DNA from: Oenococcus sp. UCMA 16435
GTDB lineage: Bacteria > Bacillota > Bacilli > Lactobacillales > Lactobacillaceae
Assembly (NCBI GenBank): GCA_004010835.2
Contig: CP030868.2
Location: 1,364,001 to 1,428,000 of the forward strand
Direction: 5' to 3'
DNA: 64,000 nucleotides
Shown: one piece after another, positions 36,479-45,357 of the stretch
How positions within the stretch are numbered: the stretch's first letter is position 1
How the letters are laid out: each line of letters starts with the position of its first letter
Translations under genes and position numbers: made by a program
Notes under the pieces: generated by a model
What the model was told of the DNA's origin: nothing
Database searches by the model: none
Seen by the model: the letters and a program-made list of their open reading frames with translations, nothing else

Positions 36479-36502
36479 TGAGATTTATGAAAGGGGTAAC
36501 GT

Positions 36503-36649
36503 ATGAAGGCTTTTTTAATTTTGTTTCATAGCCCAACCGTTCAATTTATTGGTCGTACATTTTTTTATTTTGCGATCCTTGTAGTGCTGCTTTATTTGTA
36601 TGGGTATACGGGTATTAGTGACGGCGGCTTTATTTATAACGAATTTTAA
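36503..36649 (+). CDS. dltX: DltX, small protein of the D-alanylation system
   Basis: 48 residues behind AAAGGGG. One membrane helix (FFYFAILVVLLYLYGY) and the C-terminal end FIYNEF, the conserved motif of DltX that is needed for D-Ala transfer to teichoic acids. Its place before dltA is the standard one. Confidence 0.88.
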   Translation: MKAFLILFHSPTVQFIGRTFFYFAILVVLLYLYGYTGISDGGFIYNEF

Positions 36650-36659
36650 GTAGGTGAAT

Positions 36660-38186
36660 ATGATTAGAGATATACTCTCAAAAATTGATGAAAACGCAAT
36701 TAATGATCCAAAATCAATTGTTTATGATAATTTAGGAAAACAAAATAATTACGCTGATTTAAAAGAATATTCAGATTCACTGGCAGCTTATATCGACCAG
36801 CTCGAAATTGCCGAGGGTGCATCAATTGTGATTTTTGGTGGCCAGGAATTTGAAATGATTGCCAGTTTTCTGGCAGCTGCAAAATCCGGTCATCCGTATA
36901 TTCCGGTTGATATAAATTCATCTGACGAGCGAATCAATTCAATCATAGAAATCGCTGATCCAGCATTAGTTATCGCAATCGACAAACTGCCGATCAAAAT
37001 TTTAAATCTTCCGGTTGTTGAGTTGAAGCAACTGCAGGATATTTTTGCTGAAAACTCAAATTATCGAATTGAGCACGCAGTTTCCGGAGAAAAAACCTTT
37101 TATATTATTTTTACGTCTGGAACAACCGGAGAACCAAAAGGGGTTCAAATAAGCAGTGATAATCTTTTGAGTTTTGTTAATTGGATAGTTGGTGAACAGT
37201 TTAATTTACCAAATCAGCCGGTTACGCTTTCTCAACCACCATTTTCTTTTGATTTATCGGTAATGGATTGGGTTCCGACGCTTGTTTTGGGTGGCCGCTT
37301 GCAAGCTGTTCCAAGGGAAATCGCTGATGATTTCAAAGGCTTGTTTCAGACATTGCCAAAATATAATCCACAGGTTTTTGTTTCGACTCCTTCTTTTGTC
37401 GATCTATGTTTGGTTGACCCTGATTTTGATGAAGAAAAATTGTCTAACGTTTGCTACTTTCTTTTTTGTGGCGAGGAGTTAACGAAAAAAACTGCTTTAA
37501 AATTAATTAAAAGATTTCCAAAAGCAAAAATATTTAATACTTATGGTCCGACTGAAGCAACCGTCGCCGTTTCTCAAGTGGAAATTACAAAAAAAATAAT
37601 TGAAGAATCCGATCGTTTGCCAATCGGTTATCCAAAGGTGGATACCCATATTGCGATTTTTGATAATCAGCAGCAATTGCTTCCGGAAAAACTGACTGGC
37701 GAGATTGTGATATATGGTCGGAGTGTTTCAAAGGGTTATTTGAATAATCCAGAAAAAAACCAAGACGCTTTTTTTACTTATAAAGGACAACAAGCTTATC
37801 GAACTGGTGATTTGGGCAGATTTGATGATAAAGGACTTTTACATTATGGCGGGAGAAAGGATTTCCAAATCAAACTTCATGGATATCGAATTGAATTGGA
37901 AGAAGTCAGTCATTGCTTAATGAAGAGCATATTTATCAAACAAGCCGTTGCGATTCCACGTTATGATGATGATCATAAAGTGAGTCAGCTCTTGGCTTGG
38001 GTTGTTCCAAGGGAAAATGATTTTACGGAAAAATTCGATCTGACTAAAGCACTTAAAGAAGATTTAAAAGAAATAATGATGCCTTACATGATTCCAAGCC
38101 GTTTTGTTTATAAGAAGAGTTTACCAATTTCAGTCAACGGAAAAATTGATATTAAAAAAGCGATTGCTGAGGTAAATAATGGTTAA
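36660..38186 (+). CDS. dltA: D-alanine-D-alanyl carrier protein ligase
   Basis: 508 residues, adenylation enzyme that activates D-Ala and loads it on DltC. ATG at 36660 behind AGG; an in-frame GTG at 36654 overlaps the ribosome site. Motifs: YIIFTSGTTGEPKGVQ, FNTYGPTEATVAVS, YRTGDLGRFDD, and the late catalytic Lys in SVNGKIDIKKA. Overlaps dltB by 8 bases. Confidence 0.95.
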   Translation: MIRDILSKIDENAINDPKSIVYDNLGKQNNYADLKEYSDSLAAYIDQLEIAEGASIVIFGGQEFEMIASFLAAAKSGHPYIPVDINSSDERINSIIEIADPALVIAIDKLPIKILNLPVVELKQLQDIFAENSNYRIEHAVSGEKTFYIIFTSGTTGEPKGVQISSDNLLSFVNWIVGEQFNLPNQPVTLSQPPFSFDLSVMDWVPTLVLGGRLQAVPREIADDFKGLFQTLPKYNPQVFVSTPSFVDLCLVDPDFDEEKLSNVCYFLFCGEELTKKTALKLIKRFPKAKIFNTYGPTEATVAVSQVEITKKIIEESDRLPIGYPKVDTHIAIFDNQQQLLPEKLTGEIVIYGRSVSKGYLNNPEKNQDAFFTYKGQQAYRTGDLGRFDDKGLLHYGGRKDFQIKLHGYRIELEEVSHCLMKSIFIKQAVAIPRYDDDHKVSQLLAWVVPRENDFTEKFDLTKALKEDLKEIMMPYMIPSRFVYKKSLPISVNGKIDIKKAIAEVNNG

Positions 38187-39408
38187 TTTTTTTGGGAATG
38201 CAATTCCAAATCTTCAACCTTATTCCGATCCTCAATACTTTGTATATTTATTAATCACCATTGTCCCATTGGTTATCGGTCTTTATCATGGACGACGTTT
38301 TAAAATTTATGAAACGATTTTCTCGACATTTTTTATTATCTTGATGTTCACCAATGACAAAATTGGTCAAGGAATAGCGCTAATTGCTTATATAATTTGG
38401 CAATTGCTCGTTGTTGGAGCTTATCACCAATATCGTATTCGGAAAAACAATACTTTATTTTTTTATCTAGCGACTTTCTTATCAATTATGCCTTTGACGA
38501 TAGTTAAAATTACTCCGGCGGTCAATCAAGGGGCACCGTCGATTATTGGTTTTCTTGGAATATCTTATCTAACCTTTCGAGCTGTCGGCATGATCATGGA
38601 AATGCGAGATGGGGTTCAAAAAGATTTTCGCTGGTGGTCTTTTCTCAGATTCATGGTTTTTATGCCAACGATTTCTTCTGGACCGATTAATCGATATCGT
38701 CGTTTTGAAAAAGATTATGATAATGTTCCCGATCGTGATAAATATGTCACAATGATTGGCAAAGCGGTCCAATATATTTTTCTTGGATTTTTGTATAAAT
38801 TTATTTTGGCCTATTTTCTTGGCACAATCATGTTGCCAGAAGCGCAACGAATGGCGATCTCGGCCGGTAAAGGCCTTTCCTGGCCTTTGCTTTATTTGAT
38901 GTATGTTTATGGTTTTGATCTATTTTTCGATTTCGCCGGTTATTCATTGTTCGCCGTCGCTCTTTCATATTTAATGGGAATTGAAACGCCGATGAATTTT
39001 AGGCAACCTTTTAAATCGAAAAATTTAAAGGAATTTTGGAATCGTTGGCATATTAGTTTAAGTTTTTGGTTTCGGGATTTTGTTTTTATGCGGATGGTCT
39101 TCGTTATGAAAAAGAAGCGCTTGTTCAAAAAATCAACGACTTATTCAAGTGTTGCTTATGTTCTAAACATGTTGTTAATGGGATTTTGGCATGGAGTTAC
39201 TTGGTATTACATTGCTTATGGCCTTTTTCATGGCCTGGGTTTAATGATTAATGACTGGTGGCTCCATTTTAAACGAAAACATTTAAAGTGGCTCAAATCA
39301 AATTGGTTTACCCAGGGAATTGCGATTGTTTTAACTTTTCATGTCGTGATGGCAAGTTTTCTGCTATTTTCGGGATTTTTAAATACTTTATGGTTTGTTA
39401 AAAAATAA
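38179..39408 (+). CDS. dltB: Membrane-bound O-acyltransferase DltB
   Basis: 409 residues, MBOAT family, about 11 helices. FWNRWHISLSFWFRDFVF and the active His in LMGFWHGVTWYYIAYGLFHG are conserved. It passes D-Ala from DltC across the membrane toward teichoic acid. Confidence 0.95.
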   Translation: MVNFFGNAIPNLQPYSDPQYFVYLLITIVPLVIGLYHGRRFKIYETIFSTFFIILMFTNDKIGQGIALIAYIIWQLLVVGAYHQYRIRKNNTLFFYLATFLSIMPLTIVKITPAVNQGAPSIIGFLGISYLTFRAVGMIMEMRDGVQKDFRWWSFLRFMVFMPTISSGPINRYRRFEKDYDNVPDRDKYVTMIGKAVQYIFLGFLYKFILAYFLGTIMLPEAQRMAISAGKGLSWPLLYLMYVYGFDLFFDFAGYSLFAVALSYLMGIETPMNFRQPFKSKNLKEFWNRWHISLSFWFRDFVFMRMVFVMKKKRLFKKSTTYSSVAYVLNMLLMGFWHGVTWYYIAYGLFHGLGLMINDWWLHFKRKHLKWLKSNWFTQGIAIVLTFHVVMASFLLFSGFLNTLWFVKK

Positions 39409-39419
39409 GGAGAGTAATA

Positions 39420-39653
39420 ATGGAAAAAGAAGTTTTAGCAATTTTAGAAGATATTTCTGGTGAAGATTTATCAAATCAAATGGATAACAATTATTTTGAT
39501 AATGGCTTGATGGATTCGATGGCAACGGTTGATTTGGTTTTAGCCTTACAGGATAAATTTGGGATTAATGTACCGGTTTCGGAATTTGACCGTAGTAAAT
39601 GGGATACTCCAAATAAAGTGATTGCAAGAGTTAAGGAGTTGTCAAACAACTAA
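39420..39653 (+). CDS. dltC: D-alanyl carrier protein
   Basis: 77 residues behind AAGGAG. The Ser that takes phosphopantetheine lies in GLMDSMATVDLVLAL. Four-helix carrier of the expected size; its stop overlaps the dltD start (TAATG). Confidence 0.95.
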   Translation: MEKEVLAILEDISGEDLSNQMDNNYFDNGLMDSMATVDLVLALQDKFGINVPVSEFDRSKWDTPNKVIARVKELSNN

Positions 39654-40936
39654 TGAAAAAAAGATTATGGCAGATTTTTGGACCCGTCATTGTCGCTTTT
39701 TTGGCTCTTTTAATTTTATTGTTTGCACCTTTTAACTACTCGCATTTTTCGGTTAAGGATGAAAAGAAAGCTGCCGTTGCATTGAATTCTGTTGCTTTTA
39801 AAAATCAGCAACTAAAAAAACAGGCTCTCTCTGATAAAGAAACACGTTATGTTCCTTTTTTTGGTTCGTCAGAGTGGGAGAGAATGGATCAATTTCATCC
39901 TTCTGTTCTAGCGAATAAATATCATCGAAATTATCGACCATTTTTGCTCGGTCGTCGTGGGACACAGTCTCTAACCCAATATTTTGCAATGCAGACAATT
40001 TTGCCGGAACTGAAAAATAAACAGGCAATTTTTGTTATTTCTCCACAATGGTTTGTTAAAAAAGGTGTCGACTCGACTGAATTCAATTATTATTTTTCGA
40101 ATCTTCAGGGAACCGAATGGCTGGATTCTAATACGAATTCAAAGACTGACCGTTATGCTGCGCAGCGTCTTTTAAAACTTCAGGGTCAAGATAAGAAAGG
40201 TATTTTGACAAATATCTATAAACGAGTTGCCAAAGGAAAAGACCTTACAAAGCAGGAAAAATGGGAAATTTATCTTGAAAAAATAGTTCTTGAACACGAG
40301 GACCAACTTTTTAGTCGTCTGCAGATCAACGATAATTATGATCGCCGTATTTTACCGAGAACAAAATATCTACCAAAACAATTTAGTTATCGAAATTTAA
40401 ATCGTTCGGCCAACAAAGTTGCTGCAAAACAAACTACCAACAATCGTTTTGGTATTTTAAATCGTTTTTACAGTGGCCGAATCAAATCTTTTGGTCTTAG
40501 ACGATTAAAAGGAGCACAAAAAAACATCAGTTATATACAATCTCCAGAATATTCCGATTTTCAGCTTATACTAAATGAATTTGCTAAATTGAACGTTAAT
40601 GTGATGTTCGTTATTCCTCCTGTCAATCGTAAGTGGGCAGCATATACGGGTCTTGATTTGAACAAATATCAGCAGGCTGTTAAAAAGATTAAATATCAGC
40701 TGAAGTCTCAATCTTTTAATAATGTTGTCGATTTGTCAAAAGATGGAGGAAAACCTCATTTTATGCAGGACACGATTCATCTTGGCTGGTGCGGTTGGTT
40801 AGCTTTTGATAAAAAAGTAAATCCTTTTTTGAGTCATCCTACTAAGGCACCAAAGTACAAGATTAATAATCATTTTCTTTCTGAGAAATGGCAGCGATTA
40901 AAACCGGATGATGCTAATCTGAAGAAATTTAAATAG
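39653..40936 (+). CDS. dltD: D-alanyl-lipoteichoic acid transfer protein DltD
   Basis: 427 residues, one N-terminal helix and an extracellular SGNH-like domain: PFFGSSEWERMD with the Ser near residue 66, and the late D..H pair in MQDTIHLGWCGW. Completes the dlt system that adds positive charge to the envelope, relevant to acid and antimicrobial tolerance. Confidence 0.93.
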   Translation: MKKRLWQIFGPVIVAFLALLILLFAPFNYSHFSVKDEKKAAVALNSVAFKNQQLKKQALSDKETRYVPFFGSSEWERMDQFHPSVLANKYHRNYRPFLLGRRGTQSLTQYFAMQTILPELKNKQAIFVISPQWFVKKGVDSTEFNYYFSNLQGTEWLDSNTNSKTDRYAAQRLLKLQGQDKKGILTNIYKRVAKGKDLTKQEKWEIYLEKIVLEHEDQLFSRLQINDNYDRRILPRTKYLPKQFSYRNLNRSANKVAAKQTTNNRFGILNRFYSGRIKSFGLRRLKGAQKNISYIQSPEYSDFQLILNEFAKLNVNVMFVIPPVNRKWAAYTGLDLNKYQQAVKKIKYQLKSQSFNNVVDLSKDGGKPHFMQDTIHLGWCGWLAFDKKVNPFLSHPTKAPKYKINNHFLSEKWQRLKPDDANLKKFK

Positions 40937-40946
40937 TTTTTTTACT

Positions 40947-40976
40947 AAAAATCCCCGCTTAAAAAGTGGGGATTTT
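40947..40976. terminator. Intrinsic terminator, bidirectional
   Basis: AAAATCCCCGCTT pairs with AAGTGGGGATTTT (one G-U), loop of A residues. Shared by dltD and the convergent hsp20. Confidence 0.88.
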
Positions 40977-40997
40977 ATTTTATTCAAAAATGTTAAA

Positions 40998-41444
40998 TTA
41001 CTGGATTTCAATATGATGAGTTTGGTTTTCATTGGACTTTGGTAGAGACAAGTTTAAAATACCATTTTCATATTTAGCGCTGATTTTGTTTTCATCTACG
41101 CCGGGTACGTAGTAACTGCGAGAGTAATTGCCATAACGACGCTCACTACGAACGATATTGTTCTTCTTATCTTTTTCTTCGGCACTGGAATTCAAAACTC
41201 CCGATACCGTTAGATTGTCATTTGAATAACCAATCTTAATATTTTTCTTATCCAAACCTGGGAGTTCGATTTTTAGACTATACTCATTCTCATTTTCAGA
41301 AACATCAGTCCGCATAATCGAATTGTTATGCCGAGCATTTTCCCATAAGTCATCACGCGGTCCGAAGAAGTTGCTCATCAGATTACCCATCATATCGGAA
41401 ACATCCATTAGTCCATCATTTCTGTCCATTATTTCATTTGCCAT
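40998..41444 (-). CDS. hsp18: Small heat shock protein, Hsp20/Lo18 type
   Basis: 148 residues. Alpha-crystallin domain from about residue 45 (DVSENENEYSLKIELPGLDKKNIKI) to the NGILNLSLPK signature near the end. Length and N-terminus (MANEIMDRNDGLMD) resemble Lo18 of Oenococcus oeni, which binds proteins and membranes under stress. GGAGGT precedes the ATG. The promoter carries a CtsR box. Confidence 0.9.
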   Translation of the reverse strand: MANEIMDRNDGLMDVSDMMGNLMSNFFGPRDDLWENARHNNSIMRTDVSENENEYSLKIELPGLDKKNIKIGYSNDNLTVSGVLNSSAEEKDKKNNIVRSERRYGNYSRSYYVPGVDENKISAKYENGILNLSLPKSNENQTHHIEIQ

Positions 41445-41492
41445 ATCAAATACCTCCTATTAACTAAGTGATATTACATACCGCTTACAGTT

Positions 41493-41535
41493 ATTATAAT
41501 AGTCAGTATTGGTCAGAAAGTCAAGAAAGGTCAAA
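41493..41535 (-). promoter_or_regulatory. hsp20 promoter with CtsR operator
   Basis: On the minus strand TTGACT (41519-41524), 17 bases, TATTAT. On the plus strand AGTCAAG AAA GGTCAAA (41519-41535) fits the CtsR consensus of two RGTCAAA repeats 3 bases apart at all but one position, and another GGTCAGA half-site adjoins (41511). The operator covers the -35 box, so CtsR would repress until heat or acid stress. Confidence 0.75.
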
Positions 41536-41581
41536 CAAAAAAATAGATTTTCGACAATATTTTTCGTCAATTTTCCAGGAG

Positions 41582-42967
41582 CTATTTATCCTTTTTCTTT
41601 TGAATTAAAAATATCAAGATGACTACAATTAGGCAGCTGATAAAATCCAGAATAAAAATATGTCGGCTGCCATTGTAATTACTTTGTTGACCATTTGTAC
41701 TGATACCGTTCGCTAAAAGTGCTGAAGCGACCGATGTTCCCAACGACCCTGCATATTGTTGGAGAGTATTGAAGACTGCATTTCCATCGGAAATTAATTT
41801 TAATGGCAGTTTTTGCAGGGCATAAGTGAGCGAATTGTTAAAGACGAAACTAAAACCGATCATATAAACAACATATAGAATTGCGATTAAAACAATTGAT
41901 AAATATTTTTGAAAAATTATAAAAGAGAATGTGGCGGATATAAGAAAAAAAGCACCAATTACGAGTGGGGTTTTCACATTGAAATTATCGAGCATGCGGC
42001 CGGTTAAAGGTTGCAGGATTGCGGAAATCAAACTTCCGGAAAGTAGCATTAATCCTGATATCATTACACCCTTTTTAAGAATCAATTGGGCGTAGTTTGG
42101 CAGAAGAAAAGTAAAAGACAATTGTATAAATTGAATCAGAAAATAAATCAAAAGAGGGCAGACGAACTCCCATTTTTTAAATAGTGAAATACTAATTAAT
42201 GGTTGGCTGCTGTTTGTGGAAAGCTTGACAAATATAATTAATAAAAGAATTGCTGCTAAAAGAAAACCATAGAATTCGATTGAAGTCCAGCCGTATATTC
42301 CGGCATTATTGACAGCAACTGTAATTGCCATCAGGGCCAGGATTAAACTTATGAACTGTTTCCAAGCAAAGGGAATTTTGCTTGGCGAATTCTTTTGCTC
42401 GATAAAATAAAGTCCAATCAGCCAAGCAATCAAGCCAACTGGAAGTACAAACCAGAATATAAGTCGCCACGATAGATCCTGGGTTATTATTCCTCCGTAG
42501 GTCGGTCCGAGCGAAGGCGCTAAAGCAATAACCATTCCACCAATTCCCATGTAGCTTCCCTGCTTCTTTTGTGGTATCTGCTGCATTATTTCTGTGATTA
42601 AAAGTGGAATCGCCAGTCCGGTACTTAGAGCCTGAATCAACCTGCCGATTAATAAAATTAAAAAATTTGGTGCAAGGGCCGAACTAATGACACCGATTAT
42701 AAAGAGCAATCCCGAACAAAAGAAAATTGTTTTAAAAACAAATCTCTTTTCAATATAGGCGGCAATTGAAATTGTTGCCGCAACAAGTAACAAATAAGCT
42801 GTTGTCAGCCATTGAACCGTGTTAAGGCTAATGGCGAATTGTTTCATGAGCGTTGGGAAGGTTACATTCATGGACGTCTCAATCAAAACACCACAAAATG
42901 CCAATCCTGCCAAACCCAAAATTGCTAATTTGACGTGAAGTGAAACCGGTTGGTTATCTTTTTGCAT
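41582..42967 (-). CDS. MFS drug efflux transporter, DHA2 (EmrB/QacA) type
   Basis: 461 residues with about 14 helices. Start at the ATG at 42967 after TTGGAG; the frame extends 10 codons further up. LNTVQWLTTAYLL in helix 2, GRLIQALSTGLAIPLL (motif C region) and the 14-helix pattern mark the DHA2 family. Likely proton-driven efflux of organic compounds; substrate unknown. A LysR gene lies 250 bases upstream on the same strand and might act on it. Confidence 0.82.
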   Translation of the reverse strand: MQKDNQPVSLHVKLAILGLAGLAFCGVLIETSMNVTFPTLMKQFAISLNTVQWLTTAYLLLVAATISIAAYIEKRFVFKTIFFCSGLLFIIGVISSALAPNFLILLIGRLIQALSTGLAIPLLITEIMQQIPQKKQGSYMGIGGMVIALAPSLGPTYGGIITQDLSWRLIFWFVLPVGLIAWLIGLYFIEQKNSPSKIPFAWKQFISLILALMAITVAVNNAGIYGWTSIEFYGFLLAAILLLIIFVKLSTNSSQPLISISLFKKWEFVCPLLIYFLIQFIQLSFTFLLPNYAQLILKKGVMISGLMLLSGSLISAILQPLTGRMLDNFNVKTPLVIGAFFLISATFSFIIFQKYLSIVLIAILYVVYMIGFSFVFNNSLTYALQKLPLKLISDGNAVFNTLQQYAGSLGTSVASALLANGISTNGQQSNYNGSRHIFILDFISCLIVVILIFLIQKKKDK

Positions 42968-43215
42968 AAAAAACTCCAATTTCTGATAATACTTCAATGA
43001 CTATTGCATCATTTTTTTGACACAACAGTACTTTTTCTCAGAATCGGAGTTGACTTAATTTTGATGGTTATTAAATAAGTTTCAACATTCCTAAGAATAT
43101 ACAAGTACAAAAGCCGCTTACTTCTGGCTTTCAGCCACCTGAGTTGTTAAATATTTTATTTAACGTTCAAATGGGATTATAACAACAAAAAGAATGATTT
43201 TGCAAACGATACAGG

Positions 43216-44079
43216 TCATCTATTTTTTATATAGGCAATAAATTTTCTTTTTAAATCGGTTAAATTAGCATCTGTCATGTAGCATAGCGATATGCTTGTC
43301 GATACTGTTGGTTTGATTGGTATTGAAACGATTCTCGATGTTTCCTTTGGAACGAGTTTGCTCATTAACAATGAAATTCCCATTCCGTCAGCCACAAGAT
43401 CAACAATGTTTTCAATTTGCCTGTCAGTATAAATAACATTTGGAACGAATCCATAATTTTTGCATAAATTTACGCAGAGGTTGTAGGGACGCGAACCTTT
43501 TGGCTCAAGCAGAAAGAACTCTTTTTCCAACTGGGATATTGAAATTTCTTTCAGATTTGCAAGATGGTGATTTTTTGGTAAAACAGCTACCATTTGATCT
43601 TCCGCGTAAGGTATTTGCTTGGAATATTTTTTATCTTTAACTTCGCGAATAAAGGCAAAATCGCACTGATTGGAATGAAGTAATTTTTCCAATTTTCCGG
43701 AAGGCTCGGTAATTATTTTTATTTCAGCTCCTGTATCTTTTATAAAATTGGTAATTTCTTTAGAAATACCATACTGGCCAATTGAAGGAATCGAACCAAT
43801 TATTAGCGAGTTTTCATGAACTACTGCCTGGTCAATTTTTTTAAGGCATTCTTGTTCTAATTGAAGAATTTTTTCGGCGTATTCCAAATATATATAACCA
43901 TACTTACTGAGTTCAACAGATTTTGTATTTCGATTAAATAGATTAACACCTAGCTGCTTTTCGATTTTTTGAATTCTTTTTGTTAACGATGATTGCGAAA
44001 TGTAAAGTAAATCTGCTGCCTGCGTATAATTTTTGCCCTTTGCCAAAGTTACGAATGTTTTCAGATATTCCGAATCCAT
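43216..44079 (-). CDS. LysR-family transcriptional regulator
   Basis: 287 residues from the ATG at 44079 (behind GGAGG). N-terminal winged helix (YTQAADLLYISQSSLTKRIQKIEKQLGVNLFNR) and a LysR substrate-binding domain. It is divergent from the amidohydrolase/PTS operon, the classical arrangement for a LysR activator, and a TGATTA-N11-TAATCA dyad lies between them. Confidence 0.88.
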   Translation of the reverse strand: MDSEYLKTFVTLAKGKNYTQAADLLYISQSSLTKRIQKIEKQLGVNLFNRNTKSVELSKYGYIYLEYAEKILQLEQECLKKIDQAVVHENSLIIGSIPSIGQYGISKEITNFIKDTGAEIKIITEPSGKLEKLLHSNQCDFAFIREVKDKKYSKQIPYAEDQMVAVLPKNHHLANLKEISISQLEKEFFLLEPKGSRPYNLCVNLCKNYGFVPNVIYTDRQIENIVDLVADGMGISLLMSKLVPKETSRIVSIPIKPTVSTSISLCYMTDANLTDLKRKFIAYIKNR

Positions 44080-44160
44080 TGATTGCCTCCGTAAAGATCT
44101 ATCCTTACTAAAAATAATTATAACGAAAAAGGAAAAATACATTTGCAGCCATGCTTATAT

Positions 44161-44183
44161 TGATTATTTAGGATTATTAATCA
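44161..44183. promoter_or_regulatory. LysR-type box
   Basis: TGATTA, 11 bases, TAATCA: the T-N11-A dyad typical of LysR-type binding sites, 82 bases from the LysR start in the divergent region. Confidence 0.5.
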
Positions 44184-44188
44184 TAGTT

Positions 44189-44211
44189 ACTTATTCGTGC
44201 CAGGAATAAGT
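44189..44211. promoter_or_regulatory. Second perfect dyad in the divergent region
   Basis: ACTTATTC, GTGCCAG, GAATAAGT: perfect 8-bp arms. It could be a second regulator site or an RNA hairpin in the leader. Confidence 0.4.
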
Positions 44212-44261
44212 GCCCCCTTAAACAGAAATAAGGAGGGATGTTTTGCGGCCTATAATATGTG

Positions 44262-44285
44262 TTGAAAGTAAGCGCTTACTTTCAA
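44262..44285. promoter_or_regulatory. Perfect 24-bp palindrome with an AAGCGCTT core, cre- or LacI-like
   Basis: The half-site TTGAAAGTAAGC is followed directly by its exact complement. The core resembles a catabolite (cre) or LacI-family operator. It lies 24 bases before the operon's first start codon and 5 bases after a TATAAT, so a bound protein would block transcription. Confidence 0.6.
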
Positions 44286-44309
44286 TGTTTAGAACAGGAG
44301 ATTATTATT

Positions 44310-45335
44310 TTGATTATTGACGCGAATATCTATTGGCTGCCAAATGAAATTTTTGTTTCAGAGAAAATGACTAATCATTTTCTTCGGGTGATACCAAGAG
44401 AATATGGTGTTTATGCATATCAACGAGAAAAAGAAAAAAATAAGCGTGAGTTTGTAATAGAAAAACCGGAAGGTTCGGAAAATCTTAATTATTTTCAAGG
44501 AGACTATGATTTATCCGCTCAATTGCAAAATATGGATCAGGCCGGCGTTGATATCGGCATTATGAAATTACCGGGATGCCAGGAGTGGTTGGATTTGGAT
44601 TTATGTATTCAATTTAATAACCAAATGGCTGAAACAGTTAAAAAAAGCAATGGTCGATTTAGGGCCTTGGCTGTTGTACCCCCATCGGGGGATGCCGACA
44701 GTTTGCGGGAATTAAAGCGTTGCATTAACGAACTTCACATGAATGGTTTACAACTTTCTGCTCATTATGGTAATAAATATTTAGATGATCCTATGTTTAG
44801 GCCTCTATTGAGATGTGCCAACGATCTAAATATTCCTGTGTATATTCACCATACTCCTGTACCTGTTGAATATAATTCCTTGACTGATTACAACAATTTA
44901 AGAAGATCATATGGACGTTGCGAGGATCAAACGATTGCTGTCACTCGAGAAATTTTCAGTGGAATGTTTAAAGATTTACCGAATTTGAAAATGATTCATT
45001 CTATGCTCGGAGGTGGTTATTTCGCCTATAAGAATATGTTTTTCCCGAATGACTCCGGTAATGGGCGTTTCGATGCAGGCAGTTTGGATGTGGCACGATC
45101 TTTAAAGAACAATATTTATTTTGAAATGTCTCATGCCCAGCCATGGGGAAAAGCTGAATTAAAATGTGCTGTCGAAGTTTTGGGAGCCGACCATATTATC
45201 TATGGTTCCTCCTATCCTGTAAAAAAAGATTGGTTAATCGGCGGACCGCAATATGTTAACAGTTTGCCAATTAGCCAAGACGAAAAGGATATGCTTCTAT
45301 TTAAAAACGCAGAAAGGATATATGGCATTAAATAA
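44310..45335 (+). CDS. Amidohydrolase-like (Amidohydro_2 fold) protein lacking key residues
   Basis: 341 residues from the TTG at 44310, 9 bases after AGGAG. The fold matches the ACMSD / resorcylate decarboxylase group: start strand, LNIPVYIHHTP, MIHSMLGGGY and a late ADHIIYGSSYP. But the first strand reads IIDANIYWLP where the family has a His-x-His or Glu-x-His metal site, and the catalytic Asp of GSDYP is Ser here. Metal-dependent hydrolysis is therefore doubtful; an isomerase, lyase or binding role is possible. First gene of the operon with two ceramidase-like genes and a PTS. Confidence 0.65.
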   Translation: MIIDANIYWLPNEIFVSEKMTNHFLRVIPREYGVYAYQREKEKNKREFVIEKPEGSENLNYFQGDYDLSAQLQNMDQAGVDIGIMKLPGCQEWLDLDLCIQFNNQMAETVKKSNGRFRALAVVPPSGDADSLRELKRCINELHMNGLQLSAHYGNKYLDDPMFRPLLRCANDLNIPVYIHHTPVPVEYNSLTDYNNLRRSYGRCEDQTIAVTREIFSGMFKDLPNLKMIHSMLGGGYFAYKNMFFPNDSGNGRFDAGSLDVARSLKNNIYFEMSHAQPWGKAELKCAVEVLGADHIIYGSSYPVKKDWLIGGPQYVNSLPISQDEKDMLLFKNAERIYGIK

Positions 45336-45357
45336 AGAGGTAAAAGGAGATGATGAA

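Noticed and set aside
43000..43215. Small gene or RNA between the MFS pump and the LysR gene
   Set aside because: Only a short AAAGCC/GGCTTT pairing (near 43109-43132) was found; no ORF with a ribosome site.
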